Assembly (NCBI GenBank): GCA_002438345.1
Contig: DJUJ01000104.1
Span: 5,569-11,751 of the forward strand
Source: Paenibacillus sp. UBA6285
Lineage (GTDB): Bacteria; Bacillota; Bacilli; Paenibacillales; Paenibacillaceae
Length of the DNA: 6,183 bases
Direction: 5' to 3'
Shown: one piece after another, positions 1-5,289 of the stretch
Numbering within the stretch: the stretch's first letter is position 1
How the letters are laid out: every line of letters starts with the position of its first letter
The notes under the pieces: generated by a model
Told to the model about the DNA's origin: nothing
Databases searched by the model: none
Seen by the model: the letters and a program-made list of their open reading frames with translations, nothing else
Position numbers and translations under genes: made by a program

Positions 1-109
1 TCGCAGCTTGCATCCGTCCTTCATCATTTAGCGGAATATCACTTTGTCCTTGTATCTTCCCAATTGCGTTCCAGTCCGTCAATCCATGACGTATCAAGCC
101 GATTAGCAT
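1..109 (-). CDS. Histidine phosphatase (phosphoglycerate mutase-like) family protein, N-terminal 36 codons only
   Basis: The visible N-terminus reads [20 protein letters not shown] and then continues [15 protein letters not shown]. The RHG motif at residues 7-9 supplies the histidine (His8) that becomes phosphorylated in this superfamily. The later G-x-I-Q-G-x-x-D-x-P-L-N-x-x-G stretch is the usual follow-on in the cofactor-independent-like members (GpmB, CobC, YhfR types). The rest of the roughly 200-residue protein lies beyond base 1, so the substrate (phosphoglycerate, alpha-ribazole phosphate or another phosphoester) cannot be decided. The ATG at 109-107 is chosen because it sits 4 bases after a strong GGGGAGG and gives the standard family start. 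The gene follows the sigma/anti-sigma pair on the same strand, but a terminator at 230-196 separates them, so it is probably transcribed on its own. Family assignment is confident; function is not. Confidence 0.88.
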   Translation of the reverse strand, partial: MLIGLIRHGLTDWNAIGKIQGQSDIPLNDEGRMQAA

Positions 110-144
110 ATTGCCTCCCCTTTTCACCCAAGTATTTGTCTCTT

Positions 145-173
145 AATGTAACATGGATGAAATAAAAAGTCTT
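145..173 (-). promoter_or_regulatory. Possible weak sigma-A promoter of the histidine phosphatase gene
   Basis: Read on the minus strand, an extended -10 (TG, one base, TACATT; -10 at 150-145) lies 17 bases after a poor -35 (AAGACT, 173-168). The start would fall near 138, giving a leader of about 28 bases before the ATG at 109. A separate promoter is expected here because of the terminator just upstream. The -35 matches the consensus at only three positions, so this is tentative. Confidence 0.3.
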
Positions 174-195
174 CTTTTTATAAGTATCAGAATAC

Positions 196-230
196 AAAAA
201 AAGCCCCTCATAAACTTACATAAAGGGACT
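196..230 (-). terminator. Intrinsic terminator of the sigma/anti-sigma operon
   Basis: On the minus strand the arm AGTCCCTT (230-223) pairs with GAGGGGCT (209-202), giving 8 pairs including two G-U, around a 13-base loop. A run of T follows (complement of A at 202-196). It begins 61 bases after the anti-sigma stop codon and before the phosphatase gene, the expected place to end the sigma/anti-sigma transcript. The opposite strand has no U tract after the hairpin, so it is one-directional. Confidence 0.8.
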
Positions 231-291
231 CCTACAACGTTCTGAACACTATTATATACTTGAAACAGCTAAGTCATACGTCCATAACCCT

Positions 292-882
292 TTATGATCT
301 GCGATAGCGATTCAGCCGGGTTAGCGAAAATACTGCAAAACCCACGCCAAGCATGGATAACATCATCCAATATTGAGGATGAGTAGGTCCCATATTCACT
401 ACAAGTGGTTCAATAATCCCGCCTTCAGAGCCTAAAATGGGGTAAGTGGATGTCCATTCCATAGAACCAGCAACACCAGTCTCTACAATTCCACTTTGAG
501 CCACTATGATATTTGCAGGTGTTCTAAACATAGTGAAGTAAAGAACACTGGACAGAAATACCGCCAGGAAGCAAGCGATCCAGAGGCTAAGCCGATGGCG
601 AACAATGGCAGATGTTCCTGCGGATTTCCCATCCCCTGGCATCAACCAAGGACTCTCTAGATAAATCCGCTCCATAACTTTAACATTTATGACCTCTGCA
701 CGATCTTCACTAATCTCTTCCTTCAAATCTTGCATAAGCTGACTACTCTCTTGCCACAAAGACCATTCAGCAGCGCAGTAAGGACAAGTTACAATATGTC
801 TTTCAAGTAAAATCCGCCTAGGATGTGTGGGGGGAGCGTCCCACAAGAGCGGAATACATTCTTGCGCTTCCCTGCAATTCAT
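292..882 (-). CDS. Membrane anti-sigma factor with a zinc-binding (ZAS / zf-HC2) N-terminus
   Basis: A 196-residue protein probably binding and holding inactive the ECF sigma factor encoded just upstream. Residues 1-45 carry the zinc-binding anti-sigma pattern His29-x3-Cys33-x2-Cys36, and Cys3 lies 26 residues before the His, where the fourth ligand usually sits (Cys9 is an alternative). Residues 45-95 are a charged cytoplasmic stretch. A first membrane segment spans about 98-118. A loop of about 50 residues (119-170), presumably outside the cell, is followed by a second hydrophobic segment at about 172-187 and a basic tail (RLNRYRRS). That would place both ends in the cytoplasm, unlike the commoner single-pass anti-sigma factors. 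The ATG lies 5 bases after the sigma stop codon with AAGG at close spacing, so translation is probably coupled. The signal sensed cannot be told from sequence. Confidence 0.85.
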   Translation of the reverse strand: MNCREAQECIPLLWDAPPTHPRRILLERHIVTCPYCAAEWSLWQESSQLMQDLKEEISEDRAEVINVKVMERIYLESPWLMPGDGKSAGTSAIVRHRLSLWIACFLAVFLSSVLYFTMFRTPANIIVAQSGIVETGVAGSMEWTSTYPILGSEGGIIEPLVVNMGPTHPQYWMMLSMLGVGFAVFSLTRLNRYRRS

Positions 883-887
883 TCGCC

Positions 888-1475
888 TTACACCCTCTCA
901 ACCTGCTCTTCAACTTCAGGCTCATTGAAATAGGATTCGAGTTGAAGCTTCACACTACTCCTGGCACGAAACAACAATGATTTCACGGAGCTTACACTCT
1001 GATCCAAAATTTCTGCAATTTCTTGATAGTCCATTTGATCGTATTCACGCAGGATTAGCGCAGAGCGTTGTTTCTCCGGAAGATTATTAATTGCCTCACG
1101 GACTAGGTTCATCCGTTCTTTACGCAATGCAGCCTGCTCAGGTGCTACTTCTAACGGTGCAACAGGAGTATATCCGCTCTCTTCTAGGGATACATTTCCA
1201 GCACGATTCTTACGAAGCTCACTTAGCACAGTATTACGAGCAATAGTGTACAACCAAGTCGAAAAGGAAGCATCTACCTCTCGAAAGGAATGCAAGCTAC
1301 GGAATGCCTTGTAGAAAGTCTCCGAACAAAGGTCCTCTGCAATTAGCTCCATTTGTGAGTTTCTAAGCATATGGTATACAAATGCCAATATTTTCCTCTG
1401 ATAACGACGCATTAATTCTGAATATAATTCTGTGTTTCCTTGTTTGATTTGCTGGATCAACTGGGAATCCGTCAT
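888..1475 (-). CDS. ECF-family (group 4) RNA polymerase sigma factor
   Basis: A 195-residue protein of normal length for an extracytoplasmic-function sigma factor (SigW/RpoE-like). Region 2 covers about residues 20-90, with AEDLCSETFYKAFRS (46-60) and FSTWLYTIARN (71-81) for core binding and -10 recognition. A proline-containing linker runs to about 120. Region 4 covers about 125-178, with LPEKQRSALILREYD and the helix-turn-helix DYQEIAEILDQSVSSVKSLLFRAR that reads the -35. The C-terminal tail is acidic. The ATG at 1475 follows GAGGAGGG at a rather long spacing (about 11 bases); it gives the standard ECF start and no better start is seen. It lies first in an operon with its likely anti-sigma factor. 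An ECF-type promoter about 50 bases upstream suggests that it activates its own transcription. The regulon and stress signal are unknown, so no symbol is assigned. Confidence 0.93.
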   Translation of the reverse strand: MTDSQLIQQIKQGNTELYSELMRRYQRKILAFVYHMLRNSQMELIAEDLCSETFYKAFRSLHSFREVDASFSTWLYTIARNTVLSELRKNRAGNVSLEESGYTPVAPLEVAPEQAALRKERMNLVREAINNLPEKQRSALILREYDQMDYQEIAEILDQSVSSVKSLLFRARSSVKLQLESYFNEPEVEEQVERV

Positions 1476-1529
1476 GGTGAGATTGGCCCTCCTCGCCCTT
1501 GCACGTCTTTTCCCGTCCGGTCCGTACTT

Positions 1530-1558
1530 GTTATACCGGTTTGGGCTTAAAAAGTTGC
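1530..1558 (-). promoter_or_regulatory. ECF-type promoter, probably autoregulatory, for the sigma/anti-sigma operon
   Basis: On the minus strand GCAACTTTTT (from 1558) has the AAC core typical of ECF -35 elements. After AAC come 17 bases, then GTATAAC (1536-1530) as a -10. Transcription would start near 1523, leaving a leader of about 48 bases before the ATG at 1475. An AAC-type -35 with this spacing upstream of an ECF gene is the usual signature of autoregulation. That this particular sigma factor uses it is inference. An inverted repeat CCGGT/ACCGG (1517-1521 and 1535-1539) flanks the -10. Confidence 0.6.
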
Positions 1559-1560
1559 GG

Positions 1561-1824
1561 TGTTTACTGCAAATTTTTAGTTTTTTATGAAATACACCTA
1601 TGTATATTCAAACACCTTGTAATTAAGGCATGACGTATGTGATGAATATAAAAACAAAAAAGGCATACTTCTACATATAGATAAATATAGAAACGAATCT
1701 AGAAACATACCTACTCTATTGTATCATAGATTCTCATAGGATGACATTAATAGACTTCAGAGCAGTAATCTCGTCAGCAAGACATGACATCAGATTATAT
1801 ACGAATATCAGCTTCAATAATAAG
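1561..1824. other. AT-rich intergenic stretch without a recognisable gene
   Basis: This stretch separates the ECF promoter from the small-RNA promoter region. Both strands are rich in stops and no ORF has a credible ribosome binding site. On the minus strand a weak sigma-A-like pair (ATGTCA at 1747-1742, 18 bases, TACAAT at 1723-1718) could give background transcription of the sigma gene with a leader of about 240 bases, but the -35 matches only 4 of 6. I see no RNA gene, mobile element or CRISPR here. Confidence 0.5.
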
Positions 1825-1852
1825 ACTTTAATCACTTTAATATGACTTTAAT
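1825..1852 (+). repeat. Three phased direct repeats ACTTTAAT upstream of the small-RNA promoter
   Basis: ACTTTAAT occurs at 1825-1832, 1834-1841 and 1845-1852, starting 9 and 11 bases apart, so roughly one helical turn each. The first and third copies extend to GACTTTAATC. The array ends 17 bases before the -35 of the plus-strand promoter, in the -80 to -53 zone where activators such as response regulators often bind. The sequence fits no operator I know, and an AT-rich UP-like tract (1853-1869) follows. It may be a binding site or just AT-rich repetition. Confidence 0.5.
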
Positions 1853-1869
1853 CTCTTTTTAATAATGTA

Positions 1870-1898
1870 TTGACAAAATGTAAACGTATACATATAAT
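1870..1898 (+). promoter_or_regulatory. Perfect sigma-A promoter of the small RNA
   Basis: TTGACA (1870-1875), a 17-base spacer and TATAAT (1893-1898) match the housekeeping consensus at all 12 positions with ideal spacing. The 15-20 bases before the -35 are nearly pure A/T and could act as an UP element. Transcription should start near 1905 on the plus strand, away from the sigma operon. No plus-strand protein gene follows. Such a strong promoter would need control, which the cre-like site inside its spacer could provide. Confidence 0.88.
1878..1892 (+). promoter_or_regulatory. cre site (CcpA operator) inside the small-RNA promoter spacer
   Basis: The 15 bases ATGTAAACGTATACA match every position of the published loose consensus WTGNAANCGNWNNCW and 13 of 14 of the stricter TGWAANCGNTNWCA. 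The core TGTAAACGTATACA is a near-palindrome (12 of 14 against its own reverse complement), as expected for a LacI/GalR-family dimer. It fills the spacer between -35 and -10, centred about 19 bases before the predicted start, a position where CcpA bound to HPr-Ser-P would block polymerase. CcpA as the ligand is inferred; another LacI-family repressor is possible. Confidence 0.7.
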
Positions 1899-1904
1899 AA
1901 AAGT

Positions 1905-1996
1905 ACAGTATGGTTTCTCTCCACTCCTATCCAAATACTACACGGTTCCAATTTATTGTGAACTGTAGCCGCTTACTTTGTAAGCGGTCTTTTTTT
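1905..1996 (+). ncRNA. Predicted trans-acting small RNA, about 92 nt, probably catabolite-repressed
   Basis: A self-contained unit runs from the perfect promoter at 1870-1898 to the terminator at 1969-1996. The RNA can fold into three hairpins. Hairpin 1: AGUAU (1907-1911) with AUACU (1935-1939), then GG (1912-1913) with CC (1931-1932) across an AA bulge, leaving a 17-nt loop (1914-1930) with 15 pyrimidines, including CUCUCC and ACUCCU. Hairpin 2: ACGGUUC (1942-1948) with GAACUGU (1960-1966), extended by CAA/UUG. Hairpin 3 is the terminator. The pyrimidine loop is complementary to Shine-Dalgarno sequences, so blocking translation of target mRNAs is the likely mode. RsaI of S. aureus (CcpA-repressed, C/U-rich) and SR1 of B. 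subtilis (CcpN/CcpA-controlled) are functional parallels, not sequence matches I can show. An ORF starting at 1910 lacks a ribosome binding site and runs through the terminator, so coding is unlikely. Confidence 0.78.
1969..1996 (+). terminator. Intrinsic terminator of the small RNA
   Basis: CCGCTTAC (1969-1976) pairs perfectly with GTAAGCGG (1980-1987) around a TTT loop, with a G-U pair possible at the base, and is followed by TC and seven T (1990-1996). On the other strand no T run follows the hairpin, so it works for plus-strand transcription only. Since no plus-strand protein gene lies upstream in the window, its transcript must be the small RNA. Confidence 0.93.
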
Positions 1997-2132
1997 GTTC
2001 TAATTCGATCCTCCCTATTCTAATGAGGATATTCCAGCCTGATTGCTTGAACGAAATTATCATGATGCGGAAACATCCCCTCCGAGGTAATCCATCTTTT
2101 CGCAGCGCTATGCTTTTTCGGATGCCATAATG
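1997..2132. other. Spacer between two converging terminators
   Basis: This 136-base spacer lies between the small-RNA terminator (plus strand) and the tyrA terminator (minus strand). Both strands were read for short ORFs. A minus-strand GGAGGGG is followed by ATG only 0-2 bases later or by another ATG about 15 bases later, neither a usual spacing, and the peptides are under 40 residues. No promoter, RNA gene or recognisable remnant of aroE, the usual neighbour after tyrA in B. subtilis, is seen. Confidence 0.5.
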
Positions 2133-2160
2133 AAAAAAGCCCCTCCGTATTGGAAGAGCT
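2133..2160 (-). terminator. Intrinsic terminator of the trp-hisC-tyrA operon
   Basis: On the minus strand AGCTCTTCC (2160-2152) pairs with GGAGGGGCT (2146-2138), nine pairs with two G-U, around the loop AATAC. A T run follows (complement of A at 2138-2133). It starts 5 bases after the tyrA stop, so it ends the operon directly after tyrA. Confidence 0.9.
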
Positions 2161-2165
2161 ACTTA

Positions 2166-3260
2166 CTACACATATACCGTATAATCATTCTCCTGCAGCA
2201 GAACTTTTGCTCGCTCCATATCATTTTCCTGCCGGAAAGAGAGGCGCATAATACCCGGCACATCTTCACGGCTCTCGATAATATGCACGTTGCTGAGGTT
2301 AATTCCTTGATCCCCCAGCTTTGTAGCAATACGACCGATAATACCCGGATGATCCGGTACATCAATATGTAGATCAAACAAAGGTGCTATCATACCTTTA
2401 CGCCGTTCAGGTAACTGACTGCGGAAGCCATTCGCTTCTTGGAAGACCTCTTCAATTCCTACACCATCTTCATTTTCCAATAAGTGAACAAAAGAAGAAA
2501 CTTCCTCATTCCAATCCTTCAATAAACGAAGCATCACTGAACGATTGTTCAGCAAGATGTCACGCCAAATAATGGGATCGCTGGACGCAATCCGAGTGAT
2601 ATCCCGAAAGCCTCCTGCAGCCAGCGTACTGTACAAGGAGTCGGTGTCATCATAGGCACGAATCTGATTCACCAGAGCAACAGCAATAATATGTGGTAAA
2701 TGACTGATGGCACCTACAATCTCATCATGTCTCTCTGGATTAAGGCGTACAATCTGCGCTCTTGTATGGTGTAGTAAAGACTCCAACGCATGATAAGCCT
2801 CGTCTGGCACTCCAGAAGGAGGCGTTAACACGTAATAGGCATTTTCAAATAGCAGTGATGTGGCTGCCTCAACACCTGAACGCTCTGATCCTGCCATTGG
2901 GTGTCCGCCGATAAAATGCACTCCAGGAATATCTAAAGAGATCGCACATTCGGCAATACTAGCTTTCGTACTTCCAACATCAGTAATAATACAGCCAGGT
3001 TTTAGGGGCAATTTGCTTAACTGCTGCAGATAATCCTCTAAAATCCCTACCGGTACACACAAAAAGATGAAATCAGCATCAAGTGCGGCTTCTTCAACAG
3101 AAAGCGTGGCATGATCTACGACACCTCTGCTTATATATTTACTCGCGAATTCAGGACGGTGGGCATGTCCTACGACGGTCAGACCCTCCTTGCCTTTAAA
3201 GCAAAGGGCCAGTGAGCCTCCGATCAGACCGACACCGAATATAGCTATTTTTGTCGTCAT
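2166..3260 (-). CDS. tyrA: Prephenate dehydrogenase with C-terminal ACT domain
   Basis: A 364-residue cytoplasmic enzyme that oxidatively decarboxylates prephenate to 4-hydroxyphenylpyruvate with NAD+, committing to tyrosine. Residues 1-30 carry the Rossmann motif GVGLIGGS (9-16). DVGSTK (94-99), GGHPMAGSE (118-126; His120 probably catalytic), SHLPH (186-190) and GFRDITRIASSDP (217-229, with arginines suited to prephenate binding) follow in the usual order. Residues 296-364 form an ACT domain (DLHIDVPDHPGIIGRIATKL...), the usual site for feedback control by tyrosine in the Bacillus-type enzyme. The length is normal for the ACT-bearing form. The ATG gives the standard start and an in-frame stop lies 4 codons upstream, but the ribosome binding site is weak (AGGT, about 12 bases away). 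The gene lies 47 bases after hisC and ends with tandem stops TAG TAA just before the terminator. Any chorismate mutase is encoded elsewhere. Confidence 0.96.
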   Translation of the reverse strand: MTTKIAIFGVGLIGGSLALCFKGKEGLTVVGHAHRPEFASKYISRGVVDHATLSVEEAALDADFIFLCVPVGILEDYLQQLSKLPLKPGCIITDVGSTKASIAECAISLDIPGVHFIGGHPMAGSERSGVEAATSLLFENAYYVLTPPSGVPDEAYHALESLLHHTRAQIVRLNPERHDEIVGAISHLPHIIAVALVNQIRAYDDTDSLYSTLAAGGFRDITRIASSDPIIWRDILLNNRSVMLRLLKDWNEEVSSFVHLLENEDGVGIEEVFQEANGFRSQLPERRKGMIAPLFDLHIDVPDHPGIIGRIATKLGDQGINLSNVHIIESREDVPGIMRLSFRQENDMERAKVLLQENDYTVYV

Positions 3261-3307
3261 GTTCTTTGAACTACCTGCCTTTTTTAGTCTAGACTTGCTG
3301 TTTATTA

Positions 3308-4405
3308 CTAAGCGTGCACACCATACTCTATAAGAGTTTGTTCCAACGCAGTTATAAAAGCAGTATTCTGCTCTGCTGAGCCCACAGTAACCCGAATATA
3401 AGTCGGGTAAACCTGATGCCCCGCTCTTACAATGATTCCTTTGCGCATCAAAGCATCGAAGACCTCTGTAGCAGGCTTACGAACATCTACCATAATGAAG
3501 TTCCCGTGTGCAGAGAAGGATTCTAGGCCCAGACGTTTGAATTCACCTTGCAATTGGACAATACCCTCGCTGTTAAGACGACGGCATTCCTGCACAAATT
3601 CTTGATCATTCAAGGCAGCAAGAGCCGCGGCTTGAGCGAGACGAGAGGTATTGAAAGGCTCACGCACCTTATTGATCAACGAAATGATCTCAGGACTAGC
3701 AACACCGTAGCCGATACGCAGTGCAGCCAAACCATAAATTTTGGAGAATGTGCGAAGCACAACCAGATTCGTATAACGATTTAATAACTGGATGCCATTT
3801 GAGTAAGAAAGATCTGTTACGTACTCACAGTATGCTTCATCAAGTACAACCATTACATTTGAAGGTACAGCGTCCAGGAAAGAAATCAAAGCTTCCTCCG
3901 GTACAATCGTACCTGTTGGGTTATTCGGATTACAGATCCAGATCACCTTAGTGCGGTCCGTTATACGTGCTAGCATCCCATCCAAATCATGTGTACCACT
4001 TACAAGCGGCACCTCAATCGATACAGCGCCTTCGATATCTGCGTTACTCTTATACACAGAGAAGGTCTGGTCAGCCATGATTGTCTCATCACCTGGCAAG
4101 AAGAAGGCACGAGCAATAAGTGCAATAATCTCATCAGAGCCACAGCCAAAAATAATATTGCCGCTATTCACACCAAGACGACTGGCAAGTGCTGCCGTCA
4201 ACTCAACAGCCGAGCCGTCAGGATAAAGATAAAGATTCTCAAGTTCTGTTAGAATAGCTTCTTTAGCGCTCGGTGAAGCTCCATACGGGTTCTCATTAGA
4301 TGCAAGCTTAATAACCTCACTTAAGCCAAGCTCCTTCTTGACTTCGTCTATAGGTTTCCCTGGTTTGTAGACAGGGAGATTAACTATATTCGGTTTTGGA
4401 TTCAT
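3308..4405 (-). CDS. hisC: Histidinol-phosphate aminotransferase (PLP, class I/II), likely also used for aromatic amino acids
   Basis: A 365-residue PLP enzyme that transaminates between imidazole acetol phosphate and histidinol phosphate. In B. subtilis the gene at this place in the trp supraoperon also serves tyrosine and phenylalanine synthesis, so dual use is inferred here. Numbered from the chosen Met: LASNENPYG (34-42), the cofactor-contacting NPNNPTG (159-165), DEAYCEY (189-195), TFSKIYGLAALRIGYG with Lys222 as the PLP Schiff-base lysine and Arg230 near the cofactor phosphate, and IRVTVG with Arg338 for substrate carboxylate binding. All key residues are present. The start at 4405 is preferred over an in-frame GTG at 4447 because GAGGA sits 6 bases upstream and MNPKPNIVNLPVYKPGKP is the family-like N-terminus. 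It lies 59 bases after trpA without its own promoter or a terminator between, so it is probably co-transcribed. It ends with tandem TAG TAA. Confidence 0.95.
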   Translation of the reverse strand: MNPKPNIVNLPVYKPGKPIDEVKKELGLSEVIKLASNENPYGASPSAKEAILTELENLYLYPDGSAVELTAALASRLGVNSGNIIFGCGSDEIIALIARAFFLPGDETIMADQTFSVYKSNADIEGAVSIEVPLVSGTHDLDGMLARITDRTKVIWICNPNNPTGTIVPEEALISFLDAVPSNVMVVLDEAYCEYVTDLSYSNGIQLLNRYTNLVVLRTFSKIYGLAALRIGYGVASPEIISLINKVREPFNTSRLAQAAALAALNDQEFVQECRRLNSEGIVQLQGEFKRLGLESFSAHGNFIMVDVRKPATEVFDALMRKGIIVRAGHQVYPTYIRVTVGSAEQNTAFITALEQTLIEYGVHA

Positions 4406-4411
4406 GAATAG

Positions 4412-4416
4412 TCCTC
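4412..4416 (-). promoter_or_regulatory. Ribosome binding site that decides the hisC start
   Basis: GAGGA lies 6 bases before the ATG at 4405. The longer reading from GTG at 4447 would add 14 residues (MYSGVINYGERGLF) that look unlike the family and would place this site inside the gene. The shorter start is therefore preferred. Confidence 0.8.
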
Positions 4417-4464
4417 GCTCTCCATAGTTGATTACTCCACTATACACAGGTCAGATTGACACTG

Positions 4465-5289
4465 TTATGGTCTTTTTAATTGTGCCACAAATTCTCGAAT
4501 TTGCAACAATCCCTCATTCCGCGTGGCAGGATTATCGAGCAGCGGAATGACCTCTTCTATTTTGCGAACAATGGCACTTCCTACTACAACACCATCGCAA
4601 ATCTGAGCAAAGCGGGCAACCTGTTCGCCAGTTGAAATACCAAATCCAACAGCTACTGGTAAATCTGTTGCTTGACGTACAGAATCAATAAACGCTTCTA
4701 CATCAGCATGAAAAGTGGATCTTTCTCCTGTCACACCTAACGAGGATACGCAATAGATAAACCCACTCGCACCTGAGACAATCTTCGCAATACGTTCGCT
4801 TGAGGTCGGTGCAACTAATGGAATGAGATTAACTCCAACTTCACCACTGCGGCGACGCATCTCCTCTGATTCCTCAATAGGAAGATCCGGGATAATAAGT
4901 CCACTAATCTCATGAGCGTTCAGTTCAGCGAAGAATGTATCAAGTCCCATTTGCAGAATAGGATTATAATAGGAAAACAAAATAAATGGCAAACTGCTTC
5001 CGGCTTGACGAGCTTTTAACGCTGTCTCCATGCAGGTACGCAGGTGAACTTCACCCCGCAGTGCCCGTGCAGATGCTCTCTGAATTACAGGGCCATCTGC
5101 AAGTGGATCGGAGTAAGGAACCCCTAACTCGAGAATATCTGCACCTGCTATTTCCAGTTCGGCGATGATGGCAAGAGTAGTCTCCAGATCAGGATCTCCA
5201 ACAGTCAGAAAAGGAATTAATGCCGTACGCTCTTCAGCTTTAAGCTTCCGGAATACCAAATCCATTCGGTTTGTAATTTCGGTTGTCAT
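4465..5289 (-). CDS. trpA: Tryptophan synthase alpha chain
   Basis: A 274-residue TIM-barrel protein that cleaves indole-3-glycerol phosphate to indole and glyceraldehyde 3-phosphate, passing indole to the beta chain in an alpha2-beta2 complex. [15 protein letters not shown] (53-67) holds the two catalytic acids, Glu54 and Asp65, equivalent to Glu49 and Asp60 of the Salmonella enzyme. FLTVGDPD (27-34), FSYYNPI (105-111), IIPDLPIEE (132-140), the loop [10 protein letters not shown] (182-191) and the phosphate-binding GFGIST (215-220) and VVVGSAIV (234-241) follow in family order. The length is normal. The start codon overlaps the trpB stop as ATGA, with AAGGAA about 7 bases upstream, so translation is coupled to trpB. 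No internal defect is seen. Confidence 0.97.
   Translation of the reverse strand: MTTEITNRMDLVFRKLKAEERTALIPFLTVGDPDLETTLAIIAELEIAGADILELGVPYSDPLADGPVIQRASARALRGEVHLRTCMETALKARQAGSSLPFILFSYYNPILQMGLDTFFAELNAHEISGLIIPDLPIEESEEMRRRSGEVGVNLIPLVAPTSSERIAKIVSGASGFIYCVSSLGVTGERSTFHADVEAFIDSVRQATDLPVAVGFGISTGEQVARFAQICDGVVVGSAIVRKIEEVIPLLDNPATRNEGLLQIREFVAQLKRP

Noticed and set aside
1741..1842. Plus-strand ORF of about 33 codons starting at 1741 (MTLIDFRAV...)
   Set aside because: The only purine run, AGG, directly abuts the ATG, no promoter precedes it and the peptide is low in information. Chance ORF.
1910..2023. Plus-strand ORF beginning ATG GTT TCT CTC inside the small RNA, 37 codons
   Set aside because: It starts only about 5 bases after the predicted transcript start, has no ribosome binding site and reads through the terminator hairpin, so the transcript would end before its stop codon.
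2023..2130. Plus-strand ORF of 35 codons (MRIFQPDCLNE...) between the two terminators
   Set aside because: No ribosome binding site, no promoter, and it lies just past the small-RNA terminator.
2000..2160. Minus-strand open frames after the tyrA terminator, one following GGAGGGG
   Set aside because: Spacing from the purine run to any ATG is 0-2 or about 15 bases, the frames are short and no family is recognisable. They do not resemble an aroE remnant.
2130..2372. Plus-strand 80-codon ORF (MKKAPPYWK...) overlapping tyrA
   Set aside because: It begins in the tyrA terminator and is antisense to the ACT domain of an intact gene. Shadow frame.
3286..3295. 10-base palindrome AGTCTAGACT between hisC and tyrA
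   Set aside because: Too short and loop-free for a hairpin, with no promoter around it. Probably chance.
4406..4447. Longer hisC reading from GTG at 4447
   Set aside because: The extra 14 residues do not look like the family and the ATG at 4405 has a well-placed ribosome binding site.
4448..4464. Short imperfect hairpin CAGTGTCA/TGACCTG after the trpA stop
   Set aside because: Seven pairs with a bulge, a 3-base loop and no U tract. Not a terminator, and nothing indicates an attenuator.
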